Of a stretch of DNA of 64,000 nt, positions 56,396 to 64,000 are shown piece by piece; the first letter of the stretch is position 1, and the number at the start of each line of letters is the position of its first letter. Origin of the DNA: Nitrosomonas sp. Nm34 (GTDB taxonomy: Bacteria; Pseudomonadota; Gammaproteobacteria; Burkholderiales; Nitrosomonadaceae); NCBI RefSeq assembly GCF_900113925.1, contig NZ_FORD01000002.1:1-64000 (forward strand). The letters are read 5' to 3'. A program made the position numbers and the translations under genes. The notes under the pieces were generated by a model. It saw only the letters and a program-made list of their open reading frames with translations. It was not told the origin of the DNA and did not search any database.

Positions 56396-56758
56396 TTATT
56401 TGACTTTTTCAAGGTTAACATGAGCTCGTCCTTTTTTTATAAAACCTAACTCCGCAGCTGCACGCGTGGTGACATCGATAACATTGCTGTTGTGAGGAGC
56501 TAAACGATCATTTATTTTGACGACTATACTGCGATTGTTTTCCAGATTAGTAACTTTTACGAGTGTGCCATAGGGAAAATCGTTGTGCGCTGCAGTAAGA
56601 TTACTTTGATCGAAAATTTCACCATTAGCTGTTTTCTTGCCTTGATATTTATCATTGTAATGTACAGCATAACCTGTTTTGGCTAACGTGATGTTTGAGC
56701 CAAGGATTAGATAAGTGATTAGGCTGGTAAGAAGCATCGAAGTAAGGCGTTTAGTCAT
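56396..56758 (-). CDS. RlpA-like double-psi beta-barrel protein
   Basis: The 120-residue exported protein has a signal peptide (LLTSLITYLILGSNITLA) and a single RlpA-like barrel: TGYAVHYNDKYQGKKTANGEIFDQSNLTAAHNDFPYGTLVKVTNLENNRSIVVKINDRLAPHNSNVIDVT. RlpA cuts naked glycan strands at the septum. The catalytic Asp of ANGEIFD-like and the His of TAAHNDFP are both present. It has no lipobox and no SPOR domain, so it is a short form. Confidence 0.88.
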   Translation of the reverse strand: MTKRLTSMLLTSLITYLILGSNITLAKTGYAVHYNDKYQGKKTANGEIFDQSNLTAAHNDFPYGTLVKVTNLENNRSIVVKINDRLAPHNSNVIDVTTRAAAELGFIKKGRAHVNLEKVK

Positions 56759-56927
56759 ATTTGATGTTCTCCAATATATGATTTATAGAATATTTTTCCA
56801 TCTACTTGTGGATTGAGTTTTCTGGCTAAATCGTGCTAAGTATTAGCCGGGTTATAGTTGAGCTTTTAAAAACTCATTGATGTTTTATCCATTCAGTAGG
56901 ATAAGATTTGAATATAGCCTGATGAGA

Positions 56928-57990
56928 TCAATGGAATTTACTGATTAATTCATTCATGTTCGTATACAGCTTCTTTTTGCATTCTTCTTCCTTACCGAGC
57001 AAATCAACCTACGCTAAACTTGTGAGACATTCGCTAAATTCGAGGTGTACCTTATTTTGTTTTTGAAGCAAATCAATGGAAATTAACAGTGGTTTGAGGT
57101 GGGTAACCAAGTTGTCCTGATTGATATTTTCAACCATATTTCCCAGTTGATCGATGCTTTTTTAAGTAGCATCGAGTTTCTGTAATGATTCATTGTTCGC
57201 ATGTTTCATGTGATTGGCCATTTCTTGTTTCGCTTCGTTAGCGTAATTTTTAGTTCACTTCCTGCTTCACTCATGCCCTTTTGAGTAAGAGTAATCAAGG
57301 TTTCCTCGTAGGTTTTAAGTTCATTCTCAACAAAAGAATTGATTCTTTGCTGGAAAGACTTGAGTGAAGGATCAATTGCTTGATTGAAAGAGGGCATTTT
57401 ATTTTCAATAAGAAGGCTGATATCCCTATCAGCCCGCTTCAGAATGTCACTCGATATTTTACCAACTGGCTCTCTCGTATTCACAATCTCTTTTTTTGCT
57501 TCGCTGATGCTTGACTTGATTTCATCAGAAAAGTATTTATATTTATCTTTAAGAAAGCGTAATGACTGCTTTTCATGTTCAGCAGTCAATAATGAAATAA
57601 GTAATACTTCTTTTTTTCTTTCTGATCCAACAAACATGCTGGCACCTACCTTTTTATCGGCTAAATTTCCATATACTTTAGATCTGAATCATTCAGGAAT
57701 GCTTTTAGACTGGCTTGAATCTCACTGATATTTGCCCGGGTTTTGGATATAGCAGCAGATTGGCGGAATAATTCGTAAGGTAAAAAAGCAAAAAAATAAA
57801 AGGCAGGTCATCTAGGTAACGATTTTCCAGTTCCTTTTTTGTAGAATGAAGCTGAAACCGAATAAGGTGAGGGGATAAAAATAACCGAGGGTGCCAGAAT
57901 TGAAGCAATTTCGAACCAGCTTCTATCTGTAACGGTACTTAAAGAAAAATGATTTACTAGGTCAGCTATAAACTCATTTATTTCACTCAT
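56928..57990 (-). pseudogene. Eroded gene for a coiled-coil protein of unknown family
   Basis: The pieces lie collinear on the minus strand. The start at 57990 reads MSEINEFIADLVNHFSLSTV to a stop; a second frame gives LPYELFRQSAAISKTRANIS up to 57670; a third gives KKVGASMFVGSERKKEVLL through Lys/Glu-rich helices (ISEAKKEIVNTREPVGK, RINSFVENELKTYEETLI); after another frame change near 57240 it reads EAKQEMANHMKHANNESLQK, a stop, NMVENINQDNLVTHLKPLL, another stop and LGKEEECKKKLYTNMNELIS. At least three frame changes and two stops are needed, so no intact protein is made. It was perhaps 340 residues, helical, with a hydrophobic patch early. I do not recognise the family. Confidence 0.65.
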
Positions 57991-58162
57991 CCATTACTCC
58001 CCAATCAGAACCTGGAATATTAACAACAGGAAAAACCTGCTCTATTTTTTGCTATAAATAAGCTTGATAGTATAGGCTATCAAATTTCAGGTCTGACAAT
58101 AAACAGATCAACGTGGGATCTCCACAGAATCATATTAAAAACCTATCATTATATTGGAATAT

Positions 58163-59128
58163 TTATAGTTTATTTGATTTCTCAGATTGATCTAGCCATG
58201 TTTCCAGCCCCATGGCATTTAGTTCGATATCGACACGTAATAATTCATAAATCTCAGTAGGCGACCAAGTGCAGCCATGCATGGCAAGTCGTTGGCATAA
58301 TAAATCTTTCAATGCTTGCACAATAAACTCATGCCGTTCCGCTGTTGTGTTAGCTGCTTGATGGGCGATATTGACAAACGCATCAATCAGATCATGCATT
58401 TGCATTGCATGATGTGGCAAATGACCGATACGACTGTAGTGTGTGAGAAAAGCATATTGTGGCTGATAGCTCATGATTCGCTCCAATGAGGCATGGGCGG
58501 CATCCGGATCGAACTGTACTGGAGTCGTAGTTGGAAAAACGAATTCCAGCCCATCTACATCAAGTTCCCGATAAGAGACGCCAAAAGTATCCCCCGTGAA
58601 AAAGGACTGGCTTCTTTTGTCAAAAATACAATAGTGATGGCGGGCATGACCAGGTGTGTCAAGCAGCAACAGAGGACGGCCATGTAACTCGATACACGTT
58701 TCATCGGGGGCTTCGAGAACACGATTTTCGTCGATAGGAAAAATTTCGCCATATAAACGTCTAAATTCCGCTTTCCCGTAAACTGCCATTACCCCTGCAA
58801 TTAATTTGGCAGGGTTGATCATGTATTTTGCACCACGTGGGTGGACAACCAGTTTGGCATTGGGCAGCAATCGCATGAATTCACTTGCGCCACCAGCATG
58901 ATCAAGATGGATATGTGTAAGAAACACATAAGCGATATTCTCAGGAGCAAGCTGCTTGTTTTGTAGCACCTGCATCACACCTGGTACAGAAAATTGAGTC
59001 CCCGTGTCAATCAAGGCAGCAACCCCCTTTTCGACAATCAGGTGAATAGCTGCTCGGCCGGGTCGATGGTATTGGGCATCGATGGCAGTAATTCCAAAGT
59101 CGTAGTCGATGGTATTGGGTAAATTCAT
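58163..59128 (-). CDS. MBL-fold metallohydrolase
   Basis: The 321-residue protein has the metallo-beta-lactamase pattern: FLTHIHLDHAGGASE (HxHxDH), the KLVVHPRGAKY region, LLLDTPGHARHHYCIFDK and FFTGDTFGVSYRELDVDG, which is the metal-bridging Asp. It likely binds two metals and hydrolyses a thioester, lactone or phosphodiester; the substrate is unknown. The C-terminal 90 residues are helical. It lies 55 bases downstream of acsA in the same direction, so they may be co-transcribed. Confidence 0.87.
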   Translation of the reverse strand: MNLPNTIDYDFGITAIDAQYHRPGRAAIHLIVEKGVAALIDTGTQFSVPGVMQVLQNKQLAPENIAYVFLTHIHLDHAGGASEFMRLLPNAKLVVHPRGAKYMINPAKLIAGVMAVYGKAEFRRLYGEIFPIDENRVLEAPDETCIELHGRPLLLLDTPGHARHHYCIFDKRSQSFFTGDTFGVSYRELDVDGLEFVFPTTTPVQFDPDAAHASLERIMSYQPQYAFLTHYSRIGHLPHHAMQMHDLIDAFVNIAHQAANTTAERHEFIVQALKDLLCQRLAMHGCTWSPTEIYELLRVDIELNAMGLETWLDQSEKSNKL

Positions 59129-59183
59129 ATTGTTTGCAGGAATATGTCTAGAGCTGGATTAAACAATAAAATACTTATTTAAC

Positions 59184-61154
59184 TTATTGGATAGGTTGTT
59201 TAAGTTGATCAAGAATGGCAGGATTCTCGAGTGTAGAGGTATCTTGAGTAATTTCTTCTCCTCTGGCAAGCGTGCGGAGTAATCGGCGCATGATTTTGCC
59301 TGAGCGTGTTTTGGGCAGATTGTCGCCAAAACGAATTTCTTCGGGCTTGGCGATCGGCCCGATTTCGTGTACAACCCATTCTCTGAGTGAGTTAGCTATT
59401 TCAGAAGCTTGCTCGCCATGAGGGCATTTTTCTTTTAGAACAATAAATGCAACTATGACTTCTCCTTTAATTTCATGTGGTTTTCCTACGACCGCAGCTT
59501 CAGCAACCAGCGGATTAGCCACAAGCGCTGACTCAATTTCCATAGTTCCCAAACGATGGCCCGATACATTCAATACATCGTCGATACGTCCCATGATCCA
59601 GAAATAGCCATCGTTATCACGATGTGCTGAGTCACCTGCCAGATAAAAATGACCCTCACCGATATCTTGAGGAAAGTATGTTTTTTTGAAACGTTCAGGA
59701 TCTCGCCATAATGTTCGGATCTGCGAAGGAAATGGTTGTTTGATAACGAGGAATCCCCCTTTTCCCTGTTCAACCTCATGGCCTGCTTCATCGATTACCG
59801 CAGCACTGATTCCAGGTAAAGGGAATGTGCATGATCCAGGTTTGAGGGGAACCGCACCAGGGGCCGGTGCGATCATGTGGCAGCCAGTCTCAGTCTGCCA
59901 CCAGGTATCGACGATGGGACAGCGAGATTGCCCGACCATACTGTAATACCACATCCACGCTTCGGGATTAATGGGTTCACCCACAGAACCGAGCAGGCGC
60001 AGTGAGGATAAATTATATTGACCCGGTAAATCTGCTCCCAGCTTAATCAAAGAGCGAATAGCAGTGGGCGCGGTGTAGAAGGTGGTTACTTTATGATCTT
60101 GTATAATTTTCCAAAAGCGTCCAGCATCGGGATAAGTAGGTACACCCTCGAAGACAACTTGAGTTGCTCCCATGGCCAATGGTCCATACGTTACATAGCT
60201 ATGACCGGTAATCCAACCAACATCGGCGGTGCACCAAAAAATATCGGTCGGTTTATAATCAAAGACCCATTGCATGCTTGCCATTACACCCAGTAGATAA
60301 CCTGCTGACGAGTGCTGTACGCCTTTGGGTTTGCCCGTGGAGCCAGAGGTATAGAGGGTAAATAAAGGGTGCTCGGCATTGATCCATTCAGGCTCGCAGT
60401 CAGTTTGCTTGTTCTGGGTAAGTTCATGCCACCCTATATCGCGACCGGCCTGCCATGGCGTATCCATCCCGGTATGCTGATAAACGATCACTGATTTAAC
60501 CGAGTCTGTTCCGTTCATACTCAGGGCCTCATCGACAGTGGCTTTTAGCGGGTAATGTTTACCACCACGCGTTTGCTCATCTGCAGTTATGACAGCGACT
60601 GCACCTGCATCAACGATGCGTTCATGTAGACTTTTAGCAGAAAATCCAGCGAAAACAACCGAGTGAATGACACCAATACGCGCACAAGCTTGCATAGCGA
60701 CAATTGCTTCAATGCGCATTGGCAGGTAAATGATAATGCGATCACCTTTTTTGATATTAAGCGCTTTCAAACCGTTGGCAAACTGACAAACGCGCTGGTA
60801 GAGCTCACGGTAGGTGCAACGGCTTACCTTGCCATCATCAGCCTCAAAAATAATGGCTAATTTGTCCGGTTGGCTGGTTAAGTGCCGATCGAGACAATTA
60901 TATGAAATATTTAGTTCACCATCCTCAAACCATTTATAAAACGGAGGGTCTGAGTCATTTAGGACACTTGTAAAAGGTTTATGCCACAGAATATGTTTTT
61001 GCGCCAGCTTACTCCAGAAACCGGGGTAATCCTTTTCAGCTTCAGTACACAACGCTTGATACGCTTCCATACTAGCCAGATTAGCCTGTTCAACAAATTC
61101 CGGTAAAGGAGGGAAGACACGTGCTTCATGCAGCATGGATTTGATGGTAGACAT
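59184..61154 (-). CDS. acsA: Acetyl-CoA synthetase
   Basis: The 656-residue AMP-forming ligase activates acetate to acetyl-CoA. Motifs in order are [19 protein letters not shown] (P-loop A3), [10 protein letters not shown] (A5), [33 protein letters not shown] (A7-A8) and [15 protein letters not shown], with the Lys that Pat-type enzymes acetylate and CobB deacetylates. Length agrees with the family (about 650). Substrate Trp in WWQTE favours acetate over longer acids. It is divergent from leuC. Confidence 0.95.
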   Translation of the reverse strand: MSTIKSMLHEARVFPPLPEFVEQANLASMEAYQALCTEAEKDYPGFWSKLAQKHILWHKPFTSVLNDSDPPFYKWFEDGELNISYNCLDRHLTSQPDKLAIIFEADDGKVSRCTYRELYQRVCQFANGLKALNIKKGDRIIIYLPMRIEAIVAMQACARIGVIHSVVFAGFSAKSLHERIVDAGAVAVITADEQTRGGKHYPLKATVDEALSMNGTDSVKSVIVYQHTGMDTPWQAGRDIGWHELTQNKQTDCEPEWINAEHPLFTLYTSGSTGKPKGVQHSSAGYLLGVMASMQWVFDYKPTDIFWCTADVGWITGHSYVTYGPLAMGATQVVFEGVPTYPDAGRFWKIIQDHKVTTFYTAPTAIRSLIKLGADLPGQYNLSSLRLLGSVGEPINPEAWMWYYSMVGQSRCPIVDTWWQTETGCHMIAPAPGAVPLKPGSCTFPLPGISAAVIDEAGHEVEQGKGGFLVIKQPFPSQIRTLWRDPERFKKTYFPQDIGEGHFYLAGDSAHRDNDGYFWIMGRIDDVLNVSGHRLGTMEIESALVANPLVAEAAVVGKPHEIKGEVIVAFIVLKEKCPHGEQASEIANSLREWVVHEIGPIAKPEEIRFGDNLPKTRSGKIMRRLLRTLARGEEITQDTSTLENPAILDQLKQPIQ

Positions 61155-61332
61155 AGGTCAATCCTTTATTTCATTATTTTAAGCGAATGATGAACAGGAA
61201 AATTGTACCATTCATGCGGTCGGAAGAAAGTTCTCTTCATCAGATAGCTAAATTTATGGATGCTTGAATGACAACCTACTGCTTAATACTGCTTTATGTG
61301 ATAATGAACTTATTATTTTGGAATATTGTAAG

Positions 61333-62745
61333 ATGAAGACGTTATACGACAAACTTTGGGACAGCCATATAGTGCACGCCGAATCAGACGGGCCCGGCAG
61401 CATGGTCATTCTTTACATTGATCGCCACCTGGTACACGAAGTAACCAGTCCTCAGGCATTTGAGGGATTGAAATTGGCTAGACGCAAACCCTGGCGAGTG
61501 AATTCGATTCTGGCGGTAGCAGATCATAATGTTCCTACCACTGATCGGAGCGGTGGTATCAGTGATCCCACCTCGCGCTTGCAAGTCGATACTTTGGATC
61601 AGAATTGCGAGGAGCTAGGTATAACTGAGTTCCGAATGAATGACCAGCGACAAGGGATCGTGCATGTCATTGGGCCGGAGCAGGGTGCGACGTTACCTGG
61701 TATGACAGTAGTCTGTGGGGACTCGCATACCAGTACGCACGGTGCCTTTGGCTGCCTTGCCTTTGGTATCGGCACATCCGAGGTAGAACATGTGCTGGCC
61801 ACTCAGTGTTTGTTGACCAAAAAATCCAAGTCAATGCAAATATTGGTCGAAGGCAAACTAGGGCATGGGGTGACGGCCAAAGATATTGCACTGGCGATTG
61901 TGGGTGAGATCGGTACAGCAGGTGGTACAGGATATGCGATTGAATTTGCAGGCAGTGCTATACGATCACTTTCTATGGAAGGTCGTATGACGCTTTGCAA
62001 TATGTCAATTGAGGCAGGTGCACGTGCAGGAATGATCGCGGTGGATGAAACCACGATTGAATACATTAAAGGACGGCCTTTTGCACCGAAAGGGGCGGTA
62101 TGGGAGCAAGCGGTCACCTATTGGCGTACCTTAAAAAGCGATGGAGGAGCAGTATTTGATCGGGTAATAGAACTTAAGGCAGAACAGATCAAGCCTCAGG
62201 TAACTTGGGGTACCTCTCCGGAGATGGTGACTTCAATTGATGGCATAGTACCGGACCCTACTATGATAATTGACCCAGTCAAGCGCCACGATATGGAAAA
62301 TGCTCTGAGATACATGGGGCTTTCACCTAATACTTCAATCAGCGAGATTTTCCTTGACAAGATTTTTATTGGTTCATGCACCAATGCACGAATAGAAGAT
62401 CTGCGAGAAGCTGCTTCCGTATTGAAAGGCAGGCACATTGCTCCTAATATCAAGCAAGCTCTCGTGGTTCCAGGCTCGGGTTTGGTAAAATCTCAAGCTG
62501 AACAGGAAGGGATCGATAAAATTTTTCGGGAAGCAGGGTTTGAGTGGCGAGAACCTGGTTGTTCCATGTGCCTTGCGATGAATGAAGACAGGCTTATGCC
62601 GGGCGAGCGTTGTGCTTCGACATCGAACCGTAATTTTGAAGGACGACAGGGACCGGGAGGCAGAACACATTTGGTCAGCCCTGCCATGGCAGCAGCCGCA
62701 GCAGTAGCAGGTCATTTTGTTGATGTTCGTATGATGAATAAATAA
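61333..62745 (+). CDS. leuC: 3-isopropylmalate dehydratase large subunit
   Basis: The ATG at 61333 gives 470 residues, close to the norm; a longer frame from 61264 adds an unsupported 23 residues. LeuC, with LeuD, isomerises 2- to 3-isopropylmalate in leucine synthesis. Cluster ligands are Cys in [15 protein letters not shown] and [42 protein letters not shown] is the aconitase signature. The usual leuC-leuD-leuB order follows, but separated by a duplicated entericidin gene. The last 18 codons were copied in that duplication. Confidence 0.96.
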   Translation: MKTLYDKLWDSHIVHAESDGPGSMVILYIDRHLVHEVTSPQAFEGLKLARRKPWRVNSILAVADHNVPTTDRSGGISDPTSRLQVDTLDQNCEELGITEFRMNDQRQGIVHVIGPEQGATLPGMTVVCGDSHTSTHGAFGCLAFGIGTSEVEHVLATQCLLTKKSKSMQILVEGKLGHGVTAKDIALAIVGEIGTAGGTGYAIEFAGSAIRSLSMEGRMTLCNMSIEAGARAGMIAVDETTIEYIKGRPFAPKGAVWEQAVTYWRTLKSDGGAVFDRVIELKAEQIKPQVTWGTSPEMVTSIDGIVPDPTMIIDPVKRHDMENALRYMGLSPNTSISEIFLDKIFIGSCTNARIEDLREAASVLKGRHIAPNIKQALVVPGSGLVKSQAEQEGIDKIFREAGFEWREPGCSMCLAMNEDRLMPGERCASTSNRNFEGRQGPGGRTHLVSPAMAAAAAVAGHFVDVRMMNK

Positions 62746-62779
62746 CTTAAGACTTTATTTTTATTAAGGAAAGATACAA

Positions 62780-62908
62780 ATGAAAATGATATCCGTATCG
62801 ATTGTATTATTGTTGATTGCTCTGCAGTTGGCTGGCTGTCATACCATACGGGGGGTGGGCAAGGATATTCAGAGTGGAGGAGAAGCAATCGAGAGATCTA
62901 CTCAATAA
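62780..62908 (+). CDS. Entericidin A/B-family lipoprotein, copy 1
   Basis: A 42-residue lipoprotein that reads MKMISVSIVLLLIALQLAGC, the Cys being the lipid-attachment site (LAGC), followed by [20 protein letters not shown]. These are the hallmarks of the EcnA/EcnB family: tiny cell-envelope lipoproteins, one of a toxin-antidote pair in Enterobacter relatives, of unclear role in betaproteobacteria. Between leuC and leuD is a family-typical place. AAGGAAAG precedes the start. A paralogue is 250 bp on. Confidence 0.9.
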   Translation: MKMISVSIVLLLIALQLAGCHTIRGVGKDIQSGGEAIERSTQ

Positions 62909-62916
62909 GCAAAGAT

Positions 62917-62994
62917 ATGAAAAAATTTGAATACTGTATTGTCATAGCAGCAGTAGCAGATTATTTTGCTGATGTTGGTGCAATGAATGAATAG
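62917..62994 (+). other. 25-codon LeuD/LeuC chimeric ORF at the duplication junction
   Basis: The ORF starts MKKFEYC, the start of leuD (copied from the duplicated 5' end), and continues VIAAVADYFADVGAMNE, a copy of LeuC's C-terminal [16 protein letters not shown]. So the tandem duplication fused the two ends in frame. Whether it is translated is unknown; it is most likely a scar. Confidence 0.85.
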
Positions 62995-63027
62995 CCTGTC
63001 ACTCTATTTTTGTTTATGGAAATACAA

Positions 63028-63156
63028 ATGAAAGTGATATCTGTATCGATTGGATTATGGTTGATGGCTCTGCAGTTGACTGGCTGTCATACCATGCAGG
63101 GTCTTGGCAAGGATATCCAGAGTGGGGGAGAAGCAATCGAGAAAGCTGCTCAGTAA
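63028..63156 (+). CDS. Entericidin A/B-family lipoprotein, copy 2
   Basis: Also 42 residues: [20 protein letters not shown] (lipobox LTGC), then [20 protein letters not shown]. It differs from copy 1 at about ten positions, so both are under some constraint in the mature part (the [12 protein letters not shown] block is unchanged). An ATG at 63016 would add four residues; the ATG at 63028 matches the paralogue. It lies ten bases upstream of leuD. Confidence 0.9.
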   Translation: MKVISVSIGLWLMALQLTGCHTMQGLGKDIQSGGEAIEKAAQ

Positions 63157-63166
63157 ATATATAAAT

Positions 63167-63805
63167 ATGAAAAAATTTGAATATTGTAGAGGGTTGGTGG
63201 TCCCGCTGGATCGGGCAAACGTAGATACGGATGCTATTATCCCAAAACAATTCCTGAAGTCGATCAAGCGTTCTGGCTTTGGCCAGTATTTATTTGATGA
63301 ATGGCGTTATCTTGATCACGGTGAACCAGGAATGGATGTGTCGCAGCGTAAAATAAACCCTGATTTTGTGCTTAATCAAGCTCGTTATCAGGGAGCGGAA
63401 ATATTGATTACACATGATAACTTTGGTTGTGGCTCAAGTCGCGAGCATGCACCTTGGGCACTGCAGGATTATGGTTTTCAGGTAATTATTGCGCCGAGTT
63501 TCGCTGATATTTTTTATAATAACTGTTTCAAGATAGGATTATTACCGATTGTGCTCGATTCAAATGTGGTGAATAGGCTTATCAATGAAGTAATAGCGAT
63601 CAGTGGTTATTGTCTAGCTGTCAATCTTTCTGCCCAGACAGTCATAACGCCGACTAATGAAACCTATGGTTTTGATATCGATCCATTTAGAAAACATTGT
63701 TTAATCAACGGACTGGATGAGATAGGTTTGACCCTGCAGCATGCTGATAAAATTAAACAGTTTGAGGAAAAGCGACGAAAGGAGCAGCCTTGGTTGTTCG
63801 CTTGA
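63167..63805 (+). CDS. leuD: 3-isopropylmalate dehydratase small subunit
   Basis: From the ATG at 63167 the protein is 212 residues, the standard length. It starts [31 protein letters not shown] and carries [21 protein letters not shown] and [18 protein letters not shown], the swivelling-domain substrate site. A longer frame from 63104 is excluded because it would include the entericidin. It acts with LeuC. Confidence 0.97.
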   Translation: MKKFEYCRGLVVPLDRANVDTDAIIPKQFLKSIKRSGFGQYLFDEWRYLDHGEPGMDVSQRKINPDFVLNQARYQGAEILITHDNFGCGSSREHAPWALQDYGFQVIIAPSFADIFYNNCFKIGLLPIVLDSNVVNRLINEVIAISGYCLAVNLSAQTVITPTNETYGFDIDPFRKHCLINGLDEIGLTLQHADKIKQFEEKRRKEQPWLFA

Positions 63806-63835
63806 AATGAATTTTCCGTGTTAGGAAAGAATAAT

Positions 63836-64000
63836 ATGAAAATTGCAGTATTAGCAGGGGATGGGATTGGTCCAGAAATTACTGGGCAGGCTGAAAGAAT
63901 TTTATTGGCGCTGAGAAGTGATGGATTAAAACTTGAGCTGGAGCCTGGTTTACTGGGTGGGTGCGCAGTAGATGCTGCTGATGAGCCTTTCCCGGAGATA
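63836..64000 (+). CDS. leuB: 3-isopropylmalate dehydrogenase, N-terminal part (partial)
   Basis: Fifty-five codons are visible before the window ends: [21 protein letters not shown] with a downstream [16 protein letters not shown]. LeuB oxidatively decarboxylates 3-isopropylmalate with NAD. The start follows AGGAAAGA. It is the third gene of the leuCDB run. Confidence 0.95.
   Translation, partial: MKIAVLAGDGIGPEITGQAERILLALRSDGLKLELEPGLLGGCAVDAADEPFPEI

Larger units (their letters stand above)
62692..63187 (+). repeat. Tandem duplication, two copies of about 250 bp
   Basis: Copy 1 (about 62692-62937) and copy 2 (about 62940-63187) share the leuC 3' end, the intergenic leader, the entericidin gene and the first codons of leuD, in the same order. 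Offsets between matched features are 248-250 bases (leuC/chimera stop, entericidin ATG, leuD-type ATG). The copies have diverged by substitution and small indels, so the event is not recent. Confidence 0.9.

Noticed and set aside
61264-61332. Longer leuC start
   Set aside because: Extra residues do not match LeuC proteins; the ATG at 61333 gives [12 protein letters not shown], the family N-terminus.
1-64000. tRNA, rRNA or CRISPR array
   Set aside because: Scanning by eye for T-arm motifs, rRNA conserved blocks and regularly spaced repeats gave nothing; the direct repeats found are single tandem pairs.

Overview
The window looks like a betaproteobacterial chromosome, most like a Nitrosomonas-type ammonia oxidiser (Nitrosomonadaceae). 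This rests on the style of the proteins, gene pairs such as leuC-entericidin-leuD and yqgE-ruvX-pyrR-pyrB-pyrC', an exosortase-associated TIGR04073 protein, and IS982, IS5 and IS630 family insertion sequences. No ammonia-oxidation gene lies in the window, so the genus is an inference.

Layout. 1-5.3 kb is accessory DNA: the 5' end of an IS630-type element that cut a P4-type integrase, a large secreted protein with a glycosidase-like barrel and a cadherin-like domain, and a decayed IS982 copy. 5.3-10.9 kb holds an AI-2E-type permease fused to a B12-binding-like domain, an unusual PAPS-reductase-like protein, yciB, and a HoxH-type [NiFe]-hydrogenase large subunit with no partner subunits beside it. 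11-24.1 kb is housekeeping: ypjD-like, ffh, DUF192, dut, coaBC, radC, rpmB-rpmG, amidase, tsaE, queG, glnS, lysS. 24.1-27.4 kb carries a subtilase, an IS982 fragment and a Tat-exported PhoX/DUF839 protein.

27.4-38 kb is the most interesting part. A leftward operon encodes a divergent KdsB-like cytidylyltransferase, an HpcH/HpaI aldolase, a 2-hydroxyacid dehydrogenase, an SDR epimerase, a HAD phosphatase and a 6-phosphogluconolactonase-like protein, with several overlapping starts and stops. Facing away from it are two paralogous GT-B-like transferases that flank an FkbM methyltransferase, then an O-antigen ligase/polymerase-like membrane protein and an O-methyltransferase. I read this as a pathway that builds a 3-deoxy-2-ulosonic acid by an aldolase route, activates it with CMP, transfers it and methylates the product. 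The sugar cannot be named from sequence.

38-53.7 kb returns to core genes: DUF2024, an IalB-like protein, an ArsC-like protein, rpsP-rimM-trmD-rplS, a glcF-like gene, coq7, yqgE, ruvX, pyrR, pyrB, a dihydroorotase-like pyrC' lacking the metal-binding HxH, prlC, a rubredoxin and its reductase, htpX and mlaA. 53.8-58 kb is eroding: exoD, an IS982 remnant split by an IS5-family element (itself broken), an RlpA-like protein and a frameshifted coiled-coil gene. 58-64 kb carries an MBL hydrolase, acsA, and leuC-leuD-leuB, where a tandem duplication of about 250 bp has doubled an entericidin gene and made a LeuD/LeuC chimeric mini-ORF. I found no rRNA, tRNA or CRISPR array.
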